A stretch of DNA of 59,754 nt from Rheinheimera soli. GTDB taxonomy: Bacteria > Pseudomonadota > Gammaproteobacteria > Enterobacterales > Alteromonadaceae. The stretch's first letter is position 1, and every line of letters starts with the position of its first letter. The stretch covers positions 1-59,754 of the forward strand of contig NZ_JAJOYU010000026.1 of assembly GCF_021290985.1 (NCBI RefSeq), read 5' to 3'. The translations under genes were made by a program, and so were the position numbers. The notes below the pieces were generated by a model. The model had not been told where the DNA came from and made no database searches. It was given only the letters and a program-made list of their open reading frames with translations. Below, in pieces: positions 44,107 through 53,004 of the stretch.

Positions 44107-45230
44107 GTTCTGACTCTTTAACCTCGCTTTATCAGCAACAGGTCCAGCAGGGCCTGTTGTTATATGACGAGCCACAATATCAGGCGGTATTGGCGCTACA
44201 GCAAATTGCCGATCAATTGGTTTGTGGCATGCCAACTTTGGGGTTGTATCTGCATGGCCCCGTAGGTCGTGGCAAAACCATGCTGATGGATTTGTTTTAC
44301 CAGCAGTTGGCTGTAGATGGCAAAATCCGGCTGCATTTTCATCATTTTATGGCGAGGGTGCATCAGGAATTAACACAGCATCAGGGCGAAGCCGACCCTT
44401 TATTGCAAATAGCCCGCGACTGGGCACTCAAGTACAAAGTGCTGTGTTTTGACGAGTTTTTTGTCAATGACATAGGCGACGCTATGTTATTGGGCACCTT
44501 ATGGCGTTACTTGTTTCAGTGTGGCGTGGTGCTGGTCACTACGTCGAATGCAGTACCGGAAGATCTGTATAAAAACGGTCTGCAACGTCAGCGCTTTTTG
44601 CCCACTATTGATTTACTGCGCCAGCACTGCAAGGTTGTAACGCTGGATAACGGCATAGATTACAGGCGCTTAAAGCAAAGCCCGATGCGGTATTACCAGC
44701 AAGCTGGTACTGAAGCAGAGCTAAAACAACAAGCACAGCAACTCTTTGGTGAAGTGCAGCTCCTGCCCAATTTTGAACTCTTGGGTCGGAGTTTTCCGGC
44801 TTTATGGAGTAACGAACAGATCATAGCTTTTGATTTTATGGCGCTGTGCTCCGGGCCACGCAGTCAGCTGGATTATATGCAGCTGGCAAGCCGCTACAAG
44901 GCGATAGCAGTGCTTGATGTACCGCAATTCAGCGCAATATCGGACACTGCCATTTTGCATGGTGTGGAAGACAGCTATCAGCGTGAGCATCAGGATATTT
45001 ATATCAGCAAACTGGATAACGAAGCCCGGCGTTTTATTGCGTTGGTGGATGAATGTTATGACAGAGGCTGTTTGTTACTGCTGACCTCCGCAGTGGCGAT
45101 TTCAGAGCTGTATCAGGCGAAACAGTTGGAATTCGCTTTTGCCCGCTGCGAGTCACGTTTATTTGAAATGCAGCAGTGGCAAGCTGCTGCGGCGGGCCAA
45201 AGCCAAACCGCAGAAGCTGCTTTATCCTGA
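44103..45230 (+). CDS. zapE: ZapE/AFG1-family ATPase
   Basis: About 375 residues of the AFG1-like P-loop ATPases. Walker A G-P-V-G-R-G-K-T is at about 52-59 and Walker B L-C-F-D-E-F near 113-118, followed by the family's V-T-T-S-N (near 148). ZapE associates with the division ring under stress in E. coli. The frame opens further upstream inside the peptidase gene. I propose TTG 44103, which overlaps the S9 peptidase stop (TTGA), giving translational coupling. The exact start is uncertain. Confidence 0.88.
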   Translation: MSSDSLTSLYQQQVQQGLLLYDEPQYQAVLALQQIADQLVCGMPTLGLYLHGPVGRGKTMLMDLFYQQLAVDGKIRLHFHHFMARVHQELTQHQGEADPLLQIARDWALKYKVLCFDEFFVNDIGDAMLLGTLWRYLFQCGVVLVTTSNAVPEDLYKNGLQRQRFLPTIDLLRQHCKVVTLDNGIDYRRLKQSPMRYYQQAGTEAELKQQAQQLFGEVQLLPNFELLGRSFPALWSNEQIIAFDFMALCSGPRSQLDYMQLASRYKAIAVLDVPQFSAISDTAILHGVEDSYQREHQDIYISKLDNEARRFIALVDECYDRGCLLLLTSAVAISELYQAKQLEFAFARCESRLFEMQQWQAAAAGQSQTAEAALS

Positions 45231-45235
45231 GTTAC

Positions 45236-45275
45236 AAATAACGTCTCTATAAATAACGTCTCTATAAATAACGTA
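45236..45275. repeat. 15-bp tandem repeat at the 3-prime end of the DUF1624 gene
   Basis: The 15-base unit AAATAACGTCTCTAT occurs twice in full (45236-45250, 45251-45265) and then partially (45266-45275). The partial copy and the end of the second contain the last codons (R-Y-L-stop) of the minus-strand gene. The repeat therefore duplicates that gene's terminus in frame, each copy with a stop. Confidence 0.85.
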
Positions 45276-46413
45276 TCCAGGCCTGTTGGCTGCGTTTTTT
45301 ATACAAAGAGAACTGCTTAGTTGGGTAATACAAAGCTGCGGCTAACAACAGGGTGGTAAGCCAGATCCAGCCCATATGCTCCATCCCAAACCTGTCTCCC
45401 TGATTAGCGCCAAACAGCGTTAATAAAAGCCAGTGCAGCGCCAGCAATACATACAAATGCAGTATGTAGAAAAACATAGGAGCAGAACCAAAGTTCACCA
45501 GAATTTGGCTCCATTTGCCTTGCTGTTTTTCCAGCGCACAGAGCAGTAAAAACATCAGACCTAAAGTCACCAGCAGGAAATTTAACGAAGGTGGATACTT
45601 AGTAAGATTCAATAGCGACATCAGGGTTGTGACCAAATCCGGATAGAGCTGCCAATCCAAAGTTTCACCGTAGATGTTAAAACCACGCAGCAGCATAAAC
45701 AGCACTAAACAGCTGGCTCCAATCTGCAGTAATAAAGTGCCGCGACGTTCTGCAGACAGAGTTTTACTGTATAAAGGCCCCGCCAGATAACCCAGAAGAA
45801 TCACGCCTATCCAGGGTAATACCGGATAACTTGCTCTGATCTTAATGGCGCCTTCGCTCACCAGGTAATTGCGGTCATGCAAAATGGTCCAGAGCGTATA
45901 ACCCCACTCATCCGGCTGGAAGTTGATAGGCGTCAGCAGGTTGTGCCCAAAGACTATGCCAAAACCCAGCAGGGCCAACACAGCTTTTGGCCACTGACTG
46001 ACCAGCGCCAACACCACCATACTCACGCCAATGGCCCAAATCACCTGTAACCAAATGGTGTCATAGTTTCCCATCCAGGCAAGGGGCAACACTATCCATT
46101 CCAGTGCGATCAGGAAGAGCCCCCTTTTTAGCAAAAAGCTGCGCGGGGAACGCACAGGCCCATTGGCTGGATTGGCATACAACCAAGCCGACAAACCGGT
46201 TAAAAACACAAAAACCGGCGCACATAAATGCGCAGCAAAGCGGCTGAAAAACAGGCCAGCAGAGGTAATGTCGAGATCCATAGGATCCGACACCTGCAGA
46301 TGATAAAAAAAACGCTCCCGCACATGGTCCAGCAGCATAATCAGCATCACCAGACCCCGCATCATATCGATGCTGTCGATGCGGCTACGAATAAAGGCTT
46401 GATCAGAATGCAT
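45262..46413 (-). CDS. DUF1624 / HGSNAT-like membrane acyltransferase
   Basis: 383 residues with about ten hydrophobic helices. The N-terminus R-I-D-S-I-D-M-M-R-G-L-V-M-L-I-M-L-L-D-H-V-R-E is the defining motif of DUF1624 and heparan-alpha-glucosaminide N-acetyltransferase-like proteins, with a membrane histidine (about H30) as probable acyl carrier. The start overlaps the end of the siderophore-receptor gene by 11 bases, so the two are translationally coupled. That suggests the enzyme modifies a receptor ligand or an envelope glycan tied to its uptake. The function is inferred from family only. Confidence 0.85.
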   Translation of the reverse strand: MHSDQAFIRSRIDSIDMMRGLVMLIMLLDHVRERFFYHLQVSDPMDLDITSAGLFFSRFAAHLCAPVFVFLTGLSAWLYANPANGPVRSPRSFLLKRGLFLIALEWIVLPLAWMGNYDTIWLQVIWAIGVSMVVLALVSQWPKAVLALLGFGIVFGHNLLTPINFQPDEWGYTLWTILHDRNYLVSEGAIKIRASYPVLPWIGVILLGYLAGPLYSKTLSAERRGTLLLQIGASCLVLFMLLRGFNIYGETLDWQLYPDLVTTLMSLLNLTKYPPSLNFLLVTLGLMFLLLCALEKQQGKWSQILVNFGSAPMFFYILHLYVLLALHWLLLTLFGANQGDRFGMEHMGWIWLTTLLLAAALYYPTKQFSLYKKRSQQAWIRYL

Positions 46414-48502
46414 AGGTTAGGCTCATACGGTAGCTACGTGGTTCACCCGGCACTGTCCACAGTGCCGAATACGAGTTATGGATGTAATATTTATCAAACA
46501 AGTTGTCGACATTCAGCTGAGCTTTCCAGTTCTGGTCCAGATCAGCCGCCCAAGACAAACCAAATAAGGTGTGAGACGGCAGCATATAGCTGTTGTCGAC
46601 TGAATCACCTAATCGTTTCGCCACATGATTGACCCGCAAGCCTAAGCGGCTTTCAACAGACCCCAAAGCCAGAACCTGAGTCAGCATCAGGCTGGCATTG
46701 TGTTTAGGAATATTCACCAAACGGCTGCCCGCAGGCACATTCACACCCCATTCCAGGTTAATCATATCGTTGGCGGTTTGAGTATCTAAAAAGGCATAAG
46801 ACAATTGGGCAGATAACTGATCTGTCAGTTGGCCTTGTAAGTCCAGTTCAATGCCACGACTGGTCGCTTCGCCTAAGGTGGCCGAAAAACCGACATTCAC
46901 CGGATCTGAGGTCAGGATATTAGATTTTTTTGCGTCAAATAACGCGACTGTGCCTGTGATACCTGCTGCGACAAATTTGGCACCCACTTCAACGGAGTCG
47001 CTTTGTTCAGGGTCAAAGGAATTGCCAGCATAGTCGGTGCCACTTAACGGCAGGAAACCTTCGGAATAGCTGCTGTAAAAGCTTAATTGCGGATTTACTT
47101 CATAAACTAAACCAATACGAGGGCTAAGTTGGGAGCCTTTTTTATCCGATCGGGTTGCTTTTAACAGCTCCTGAATTTCCTGCTGATAACTATCAAAGCG
47201 TAAGCCCAGCAGCAACTTCCAGTTTTGGCTTAAATCCATCTGGTCCTGCAGATACATACCCCAGGCTTGTTGCGATTCTTTGTTTTCATACAAAGGCGCA
47301 GGTTCTGTGGCTGTACCGCCGTAAACAGGGTTAAAAATATCTAAAGCGTAGGTGCCTTTTGGACCACGAAAACGTGACAATAAGGTATATAAATCATAGT
47401 CGTAGGCATCAGCTCCCAACAGCAGATGATGCACTATGCCAGCCGTATTCAAATGACCACTCAACTCAAACCGCACAGAAGTGTCTTCGGCTTGATAATC
47501 ACGGTAACGGCGTTGGCGGGTTAAGGTTTGGCCATCGTCAAATAACGACTGACGTGCTGCGGCTAACTCAGCATCAGAAGAAAAGCCGTTTAACGACGAG
47601 TCGCGATAGCCTAAACCCGCTAAAAAGGACCAGTCGTCATTCAGGCTGGTATCATAAGACAGCTGATGGCCTGTCGCTTCGATTTCTGTGGGGCCGTCAC
47701 CAGGTTCACCCAAATAACGTGAGCGTGGCACCGTATTAAAATCGCCGTTCAGTACTACCAAACCCCGATCAAATAACTGCTCTTGCTTCAGGAATTCAAA
47801 CTCGTACAACAAGGCGGATTGGTCATCCAGATCAATACGCACTGAAGGGGTAAAGACCTGTTTTTTACTGGTGACATGGTCACGGAAACTGCCGTAGTCC
47901 TGCACTGCGCCATTGATGCGGACAGCCACATTTTCACTGATGCCGTTTGTGTAATCGGCTTCTACTCTGTGTTGATCAAAGCGACCCGTAGAGAGTTGCA
48001 GATAACCCTCCCGCTCCTTTTGTGGTTTGCGAGTCACCACATTGATGGTGCCACCAGGTTCTGAGCGACCATAAAGTGCTGAACCTGGCCCTTTTAAAAT
48101 TTCAACATATTCCACATTGGATAAGTCGCGGTGACCACTAAAACCCCGGCCGCCGTTAAAACCATTAATTAAATAACCTGACGGCATATTTTCATTGCCC
48201 GGAAAGCCGCGTAACGAAAAACTATCCCACAAACCACCGCCGTTATTCTGCCGGGAAATGCTGGCTGAAAAATCCAGAGCATCCTGAAAACGCGTTAAGG
48301 CGTTGTCTTGTAATAAGCTTTTGTCGATGACTGTAATGGACTGAGGTAAAGATTGAGCCGGGATATCACCACGATAAGCCTGACGATACAGCACTTCAAT
48401 ACGCTCAATATCTTCCGCCTTTTCCGCCATAGCGACAGGAGCCCAGGCAATAAAACCAAGGGATAACATAAGAAAACAAGGTTTGAAATTTGGCGTTGGC
48501 AT
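46403..48502 (-). CDS. TonB-dependent siderophore receptor (FhuA/FoxA type)
   Basis: About 699 residues. The signal peptide (M-P-T-P-N-F-K-P-C-F-L-M-L-S-L-G-F-I-A-W) is cleaved near A-M-A. A TonB box-like I-E-R-I-E-V-L follows, then the plug with R-I-N-G/L-I-N-G-F-N-G-G-R-G and the siderophore-receptor motif E-I-L-K-G-P-G-S-A-L-Y-G-R-S-E-P-G-G-T-I (near 120-140). The barrel ends in M-S-L-T-Y-A-F. The open frame runs back to 48685, but the signal peptide places the start at 48502. It should import a ferric siderophore and overlaps the acyltransferase gene downstream. Confidence 0.93.
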   Translation of the reverse strand: MPTPNFKPCFLMLSLGFIAWAPVAMAEKAEDIERIEVLYRQAYRGDIPAQSLPQSITVIDKSLLQDNALTRFQDALDFSASISRQNNGGGLWDSFSLRGFPGNENMPSGYLINGFNGGRGFSGHRDLSNVEYVEILKGPGSALYGRSEPGGTINVVTRKPQKEREGYLQLSTGRFDQHRVEADYTNGISENVAVRINGAVQDYGSFRDHVTSKKQVFTPSVRIDLDDQSALLYEFEFLKQEQLFDRGLVVLNGDFNTVPRSRYLGEPGDGPTEIEATGHQLSYDTSLNDDWSFLAGLGYRDSSLNGFSSDAELAAARQSLFDDGQTLTRQRRYRDYQAEDTSVRFELSGHLNTAGIVHHLLLGADAYDYDLYTLLSRFRGPKGTYALDIFNPVYGGTATEPAPLYENKESQQAWGMYLQDQMDLSQNWKLLLGLRFDSYQQEIQELLKATRSDKKGSQLSPRIGLVYEVNPQLSFYSSYSEGFLPLSGTDYAGNSFDPEQSDSVEVGAKFVAAGITGTVALFDAKKSNILTSDPVNVGFSATLGEATSRGIELDLQGQLTDQLSAQLSYAFLDTQTANDMINLEWGVNVPAGSRLVNIPKHNASLMLTQVLALGSVESRLGLRVNHVAKRLGDSVDNSYMLPSHTLFGLSWAADLDQNWKAQLNVDNLFDKYYIHNSYSALWTVPGEPRSYRMSLTYAF

Positions 48503-48701
48503 GATGTTTTGGGTCCAGTAACAACAAAGAAGTGGGCTGAATCGATAAAGAAAACGCCGAAATGATACAATATAACATCTCCATTCACCAACAGATTTAT
48601 CTGCTCTCTTTGTTGTTCTGGCGGCAAAGTTGCTTGAATATGGCTGCCTCAGCCCTGATACTGCCTTAATAAAGGCTTTTCTCAATAGATGTGAGTGCTA
48701 G

Positions 48702-49442
48702 ATGGAACAATGGTTACAGCAGTTGCTGACTGACTATCAGGCTTATGCCCTGCTGATTTTATTTTTGCTGACTTTTGCTGAGTCTGTCGCCGTGTTGGGT
48801 TTGTTAGTGCCTGGCACAGCGCTGATGTTTAGCTTTGGTGTGTTGATAGGTGCTGAGCAAATGGAGTTCTGGACTGCTTGTTTGGTGGCCGCAGTTGCTG
48901 GTTTAGTTGGGGATTCATTGTCTTATCTGGCTGGGCGCAAATTCAGACCTCAACTGGAAAGCTGGAACTGGTTATCCCGTCAGCAAAAAGAGCTGGATAA
49001 AATCAGCGGCGCTTTAGAAAACAATGTATGGCTGGCCATAGTGGCAGGCCGTTTTATTGGCCCAAGCCGGCCTTTATTGCCTTTATTAGCTGGTATGTTG
49101 CAATTACCGCCATCACGTTATTTCCCGGCTGCTACTCTGGCTTGTGTACTCTGGCCAGTGGCTTATTTCCTGCCAGGCATTCTGGCTGGTGTCGCATGGC
49201 AGCTCAAAGGCACCAACCTGACCTTGTTTTACAGCTTGCTGGCAGGCTCAGTGCTATTGGCTGTGCTTAGCAGCTATTTACTGAAGAAGTACTTACAGCA
49301 TAAAGAACAAGACCAGCCAAACCACCACTGGTTCTGGGGTTCTTTAGTTAGCATTTTCCTGACGGCTTTTTTGTTTTTTGAATTAAGCCAGCATCCAGCT
49401 ACGCCTCTGTATTTAAAAGAGTTATCTGGGCTAATGTTCTGA
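48702..49442 (+). CDS. DedA-family membrane protein
   Basis: 246 residues with about five to six hydrophobic helices. It has the DedA/SNARE-associated signature (F-A-E-S-V-A-V-L-G-L-L-V-P-G-T about 26-40; G-D-S-L-S-Y-L-A-G-R-K near 70-80; F-I-G-P-S-R-P-L-L-P-L-L-A-G near 117-130). DedA proteins include flippases for undecaprenyl phosphate and phospholipids. It is divergent from the receptor gene and ends 57 bases from the convergent GNAT gene. Confidence 0.92.
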   Translation: MEQWLQQLLTDYQAYALLILFLLTFAESVAVLGLLVPGTALMFSFGVLIGAEQMEFWTACLVAAVAGLVGDSLSYLAGRKFRPQLESWNWLSRQQKELDKISGALENNVWLAIVAGRFIGPSRPLLPLLAGMLQLPPSRYFPAATLACVLWPVAYFLPGILAGVAWQLKGTNLTLFYSLLAGSVLLAVLSSYLLKKYLQHKEQDQPNHHWFWGSLVSIFLTAFLFFELSQHPATPLYLKELSGLMF

Positions 49443-49454
49443 TTCTATGGTAAT

Positions 49455-49489
49455 GATGCAATGCCACTTCGTGGCGATTGCATCCTACA
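49455..49489 (-). repeat. GTAG-headed REP-like palindrome
   Basis: GATGCAAT (49455-49462), GCCAC-TTC-GTGGC (49463-49475), one G, then ATTGCATC (49477-49484) form an almost perfect palindrome. CTACA at 49485-49489 is the GTAG head on the minus strand. It lies between the convergent dedA and GNAT genes and matches the third unit at 32934-32969, with paired substitutions in the stem. Confidence 0.7.
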
Positions 49490-49498
49490 TTTGACGCC

Positions 49499-50086
49499 TT
49501 AGTCCCGGCCTAATTTCGACAATAAATGCCGTCTGACCGTCGGCCATTCGCAGGCTATGATGGAGTACACCACAGTGTCGCGTACTGAGCCGTCTTTTAA
49601 AATCATATGCTGGCGCAAGATACCATCCATTTTGGCACCTAAACGTTCTATGGCTTTGCGTGAGGTGTGGTTAAAAAAGTGGGTGCGAAACTCTACTGCT
49701 ATAGCGCCATACTGCTCAAACAAGTTCTGCAGTAACAACAGTTTGGCTTCGGTATTGATTGGGGTTCTCCGTACTGATTCAGCGTACCAGGTGTAACCGA
49801 TCAAAGCCCTTTTATTGGTTGCGTCGACCATATAATAACGACTGGTGCCAACAATCTGGCCTGTGGTTTTACAGCGCACTACATAAGGTGAATCCCCATC
49901 GGCTTTGCTGGCTAAAGCCTTTTGCACATAAGCTGGCACTTCTTCCACTGTAGGCACCATGGCATACCAGAGTTTCCAGCTTTCGCCATCAGCAACAGCC
50001 TGCTGCAAATCTGCAATATGCGCCAACGCCATAGGTTCCAACCGGACAAATTCACCTTCTAACACCTCATTGTGTAACCATGTCAT
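49499..50086 (-). CDS. GNAT-family N-acetyltransferase (RimJ/RimL-like)
   Basis: 195 residues. Starts L-E-G-E-F-V-R-L-E-P-M-A, with the acetyl-CoA region I-G-Y-T-W-Y-A-E-S-V-R-R-T-P-I-N-T-E-A-K-L-L-L (about 94-118) and late F-F-N-H-T-S-R-K-A-I-E-R-L-G-A (about 138-152) as in RimJ/L acetyltransferases. The substrate, either a protein N-terminus or a small amine, cannot be told. It lies 52 bases after the LysR gene on the same strand. Confidence 0.9.
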   Translation of the reverse strand: MTWLHNEVLEGEFVRLEPMALAHIADLQQAVADGESWKLWYAMVPTVEEVPAYVQKALASKADGDSPYVVRCKTTGQIVGTSRYYMVDATNKRALIGYTWYAESVRRTPINTEAKLLLLQNLFEQYGAIAVEFRTHFFNHTSRKAIERLGAKMDGILRQHMILKDGSVRDTVVYSIIACEWPTVRRHLLSKLGRD

Positions 50087-50138
50087 CTGTTTTATATCCT
50101 TTATTTTTAAGCTTACCGACTGCTAACCCTGCAGCTCT

Positions 50139-51050
50139 CTACCCTTGCCAATGCAGCCGCAACTTTTGCAGTAAAAACTCTGATAAAGCTTTAAGTACAG
50201 GCGATGAAGACAAGCGCTGCACAGCCAGCAAATACAAAGGCGCTTGTTCAGTTTTATAGTCGGGTAACAACTTCACCAAAGCGCCAGAGCCTAAATCGGA
50301 CAGAATATCCAAACGTGATTTATAGGCAATACCTAAACCTGCCACAGCCCAGCGCCGTACTACGTCACCGTCGTCTGCCACTAAAGCACCACGCACCTGA
50401 ACCTGCTGCAATTGTCCGTCAAGCCAGAACTGCCATTTGCTATGCACAGCCTCACCAAGTACCAGCTGTAACACCTGATGTGAGCTAATCTCTTGTGGTC
50501 GCTCTGGAACACCAAAACGGCGAATATAGTCAGGGGAAGCGCAAAGCACCCGATGATTATCCGGCACCAAAGGCATAGCAATCAGCTGCGAATCTTTAGG
50601 TTCACCATAACGTATCGCCAGGTCCACAGGCTGACGGCCTAAATCAGCTAAGCGATCACTGACCCGAATTTTCAGCTGCAACTTGGGGTGCTGCTGTTGA
50701 AACTCCGCCAGCCATAAGGCCATGCTATTACGACCAAAATCTGATGGCATAGATAAGCTCAGTTCGCCGGATAATTGCTCTTTGCCTAGCTGTAATAACT
50801 GCTGACCTTGCCCCAGCAGTTGGATAGCCTGACGAGCATAATCCAGATAAGCCATACCTGCCGTGGTTAATCTTAAACTGCGGGTGGAGCGTAAAATCAG
50901 TTGAGTATTCAGCTGCTGCTCCAATCGTTTTAACGCCACACTGGCCAGTGCAGGCGAAAGATCCAACTCACGCGCAGCGGCGGAAATAGAACCTAGATCA
51001 GCCGTCAGCACAAAAAGTTGTAAATCGTCGGTTCTAAGCATCATTATCAA
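50139..51050 (-). CDS. LysR-family transcriptional regulator
   Basis: 303 residues. An N-terminal winged helix (L-Q-L-F-V-L-T-A-D-L-G-S-I-S-A-A-A-R-E-L, about 8-27, then A-L-A-S-V-A-L-K-R-L-E) is followed by a periplasmic-binding-like effector domain (about 90-300). It is divergent from the MDR-family oxidoreductase gene 90 bases away, the standard arrangement for an autoregulated LysR activator or repressor of that enzyme. The intergenic DNA is AT-rich. The effector is unknown. Confidence 0.92.
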   Translation of the reverse strand: MIMMLRTDDLQLFVLTADLGSISAAARELDLSPALASVALKRLEQQLNTQLILRSTRSLRLTTAGMAYLDYARQAIQLLGQGQQLLQLGKEQLSGELSLSMPSDFGRNSMALWLAEFQQQHPKLQLKIRVSDRLADLGRQPVDLAIRYGEPKDSQLIAMPLVPDNHRVLCASPDYIRRFGVPERPQEISSHQVLQLVLGEAVHSKWQFWLDGQLQQVQVRGALVADDGDVVRRWAVAGLGIAYKSRLDILSDLGSGALVKLLPDYKTEQAPLYLLAVQRLSSSPVLKALSEFLLQKLRLHWQG

Positions 51051-51140
51051 ATTATTTTTGAAACTGAATCCAAATCTAGCATATTTTTCTAAATAGTCAG
51101 CGCCCTTAAACTAACAGCATCAACCCAATGGAGCATCCAG

Positions 51141-52148
51141 ATGAAAGCCATAGTTTATAGCCAGAATTTACCAGCCATAGATCCACAGTCTTTATACGAC
51201 ACAGAGCTGCCCACTCCAACGCCGGGCGAAAACGATCTGCTGGTTGCAGTTAAAGCTGTTTCCGTCAATCCGGTCGATACCAAAATCCGCCGTAATGCCG
51301 ATACTCAAGGCCAGCAAAAAGTATTAGGCTGGGATGCTGCAGGTATTGTGGTAGCGATCGGCAGCGCAGTCACGGATTTTAAAGCAGGCGATGAAGTCTG
51401 GTACGCAGGTGCTATAGATAAGCCAGGTTCAAACAGCGAGTTTCAGCTGGTGGATCAGCGTATTGTCAGCCACAAACCAAAAAGCTTAAGTTTCACCGAA
51501 GCCGCAGCTTTACCTTTAACAGCCATCACGGCATGGGAGCTGTTATTTGACCGGTTTGAACTGAATGAACATAACAGCAAAGGTAAATCTTTGCTGGTGA
51601 TTGGCGCTGCCGGCGGCGTAGGTTCTGTGTTATTACAACTGGCAAAGCATAAAACTCAGTTAAAGATTATTGGCACTGCGTCAAGAGCAGAAAGCGCTGA
51701 ATGGATCAAAACCTTAGGTGCGGATGTAGTACTGGATCATAAAAAGCCGATGGCTGCGCAGTTGAAAGAACTTGGTTTGGCTGAAGTGGATTATGTGATC
51801 AGTCTGACCCATACCGATCATCACTTTAACGACATACTGGAGCTGATTAAACCTCAGGGCAAACTGGCTTTGATTGACGATCCAGAGCTAATTGATATAC
51901 GACCAATGAAACGCAAAAGTTTGTCGTTGCACTGGGAGCTGATGTTTACCCGTTCTTTGTATCAAACCGAAGATATGATTGCTCAACAGCAGTTATTACA
52001 ACAGGTTGCGGATATGGTCAACGCAGGCAAGTTAAAAACCACCCTGAACTCAGACTTTGGCAAAATTAACGCCGAAAACCTGCGTAAGGCCCATCAGTTG
52101 ATCGAAAGCCAACAAGCCATAGGGAAACTGGTCTTAACTGGCTTCTGA
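51141..52148 (+). CDS. zinc-type MDR alcohol dehydrogenase / quinone oxidoreductase
   Basis: 335 residues of the medium-chain dehydrogenase family. It has a GroES-like N-terminal half (S-V-N-P-V-D-T-K-I-R, V-L-G-W-D-A-A-G-I-V about 45-65). The NAD(P)H-binding half carries V-I-G-A-A-G-G-V-G-S-V (about 152-162). It lacks the cysteine cluster of structural zinc, so it probably acts as a quinone- or enal-reducing enzyme. GGAG precedes the ATG. It is controlled by the divergent LysR protein, by inference. Confidence 0.88.
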   Translation: MKAIVYSQNLPAIDPQSLYDTELPTPTPGENDLLVAVKAVSVNPVDTKIRRNADTQGQQKVLGWDAAGIVVAIGSAVTDFKAGDEVWYAGAIDKPGSNSEFQLVDQRIVSHKPKSLSFTEAAALPLTAITAWELLFDRFELNEHNSKGKSLLVIGAAGGVGSVLLQLAKHKTQLKIIGTASRAESAEWIKTLGADVVLDHKKPMAAQLKELGLAEVDYVISLTHTDHHFNDILELIKPQGKLALIDDPELIDIRPMKRKSLSLHWELMFTRSLYQTEDMIAQQQLLQQVADMVNAGKLKTTLNSDFGKINAENLRKAHQLIESQQAIGKLVLTGF

Positions 52149-52166
52149 TCTCTTTGGCAGGACAAC

Positions 52167-52592
52167 TCAGGACAATCTGTTATTGTGGGCTGAAAAGTCC
52201 GGCACAGTGCGCTGATAGTCCTGCCCCACTAATGTTGATGTGACAATAAAATCCGCTGTGGCTTTATTACAGGCCACAGGTATATTCCATACCACAGCTA
52301 AACGGATCAGCGCTTTGACATCAGGATCATGCGGCTGAGACGACAACGGATCCCAAAAAAACACCAGCCAGTCAATTTTCTGCTCAGCAATTAAAGCCCC
52401 AATTTGCTGGTCGCCCCCCAAAGGACCGCTGGCCAGACACAACACTTCTTTGTTTAACGCTTCGTTCAGTAAACGGCCCGTGGTGCCTGTCGCCACCAGT
52501 TGTTTATCCTGAAAAAAAACAGCATGAGTCCTGACCCACTCCAGTAACTCGGCTTTTTTACCATCATGTGCAACTAAAGCTATAGTTTTCAT
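52167..52592 (-). CDS. mgsA: methylglyoxal synthase
   Basis: 141 residues. All key residues of E. coli MgsA are found at a constant offset of ten: H9, D61 in S-G-P-L-G-G-D-Q-Q (about 55-63), D81 in F-W-D-P-L, H88 in Q-P-H-D-P-D-V-K and D91. It converts dihydroxyacetone phosphate to methylglyoxal plus phosphate, relieving sugar-phosphate stress when phosphate is limiting. The open frame starts at 52622, but GGGGGAG five bases before ATG 52592 fixes the start. It faces the MDR gene tail to tail. Confidence 0.95.
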   Translation of the reverse strand: MKTIALVAHDGKKAELLEWVRTHAVFFQDKQLVATGTTGRLLNEALNKEVLCLASGPLGGDQQIGALIAEQKIDWLVFFWDPLSSQPHDPDVKALIRLAVVWNIPVACNKATADFIVTSTLVGQDYQRTVPDFSAHNNRLS

Positions 52593-52652
52593 TGTTCTCC
52601 CCCTTAAGACTACTGCCAGCATACACCGAGTTTTACATAGAGTTCAGCACAC

Positions 52653-52930
52653 TTTACCAAAGTAATTACTGTTGCAGCCAAGCGGCAATCAACCGAGACC
52701 CAAGAGCATAAGCAGCAAGTAATCGAGTCCCAAGGAGCATAGTTCACTATGTGACTTGGGCGAGTGAGCGAAGTAAACAACGCTGCGGCTGCAAGTACAA
52801 AGACCATTTTGCCAAAGTAATTGCTGTTGCAGCTAGGCGACAAGCAATCGAGACCCTAGGAGCATAGTTCACTATGTGACTTGGGCGAGTAAGCGCTGTC
52901 AACAACGCTGCGGCTGCAAGTACGAAGGCA
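52653..52930. repeat. two tandem MITE-like repeat units
   Basis: Unit A (52653-52807) and unit B (52808-52930) are about 80-90 percent alike by eye. Each begins T-T-T-x-C-C-AAAGTAATT and ends with GCTGCGGCTGCAAGTAC. TTGCAGC near the start pairs with GCTGCAA near the end, and an internal CATAGT-TC-ACTATG hairpin is conserved. Unit A has an extra internal duplication of about 28 bases. The long imperfect palindrome and tandem copies resemble a miniature inverted-repeat element. Confidence 0.65.
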
Positions 52931-52934
52931 AAAT

Positions 52935-52958
52935 AAAAAAAGCCCGGCAAAGCCGGGC
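52935..52958 (-). terminator. ilvC Rho-independent terminator
   Basis: GCCCGGC (52942-52948) pairs with GCCGGGC (52952-52958) around AAA. On the minus strand the hairpin is followed by seven T residues (52935-52941). It lies 46 bases after the ilvC stop. Confidence 0.9.
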
Positions 52959-53004
52959 AAACAACCAAGGTCCACGTAAAAACTCGGTACTTGGGGTTAA
53001 TCTA

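Larger units (their letters stand above)
52593..53004. other. 412-base intergenic region filled by tandem repeats
   Basis: Between mgsA and ilvC (both minus strand) lies a repeat pair (52653-52930) followed by the ilvC terminator (52935-52958). Short frames across the repeat exist on the minus strand but no ribosome site or family supports them. Confidence 0.6.

Noticed and set aside
52610-52968. Two minus-strand frames of 73-77 codons in the mgsA-ilvC gap
   Set aside because: Their similar sequences (V-L-A-A-A-A-L, T-R-P-S-H-I-V-N-Y-A-P) are translations of the tandem repeat units.
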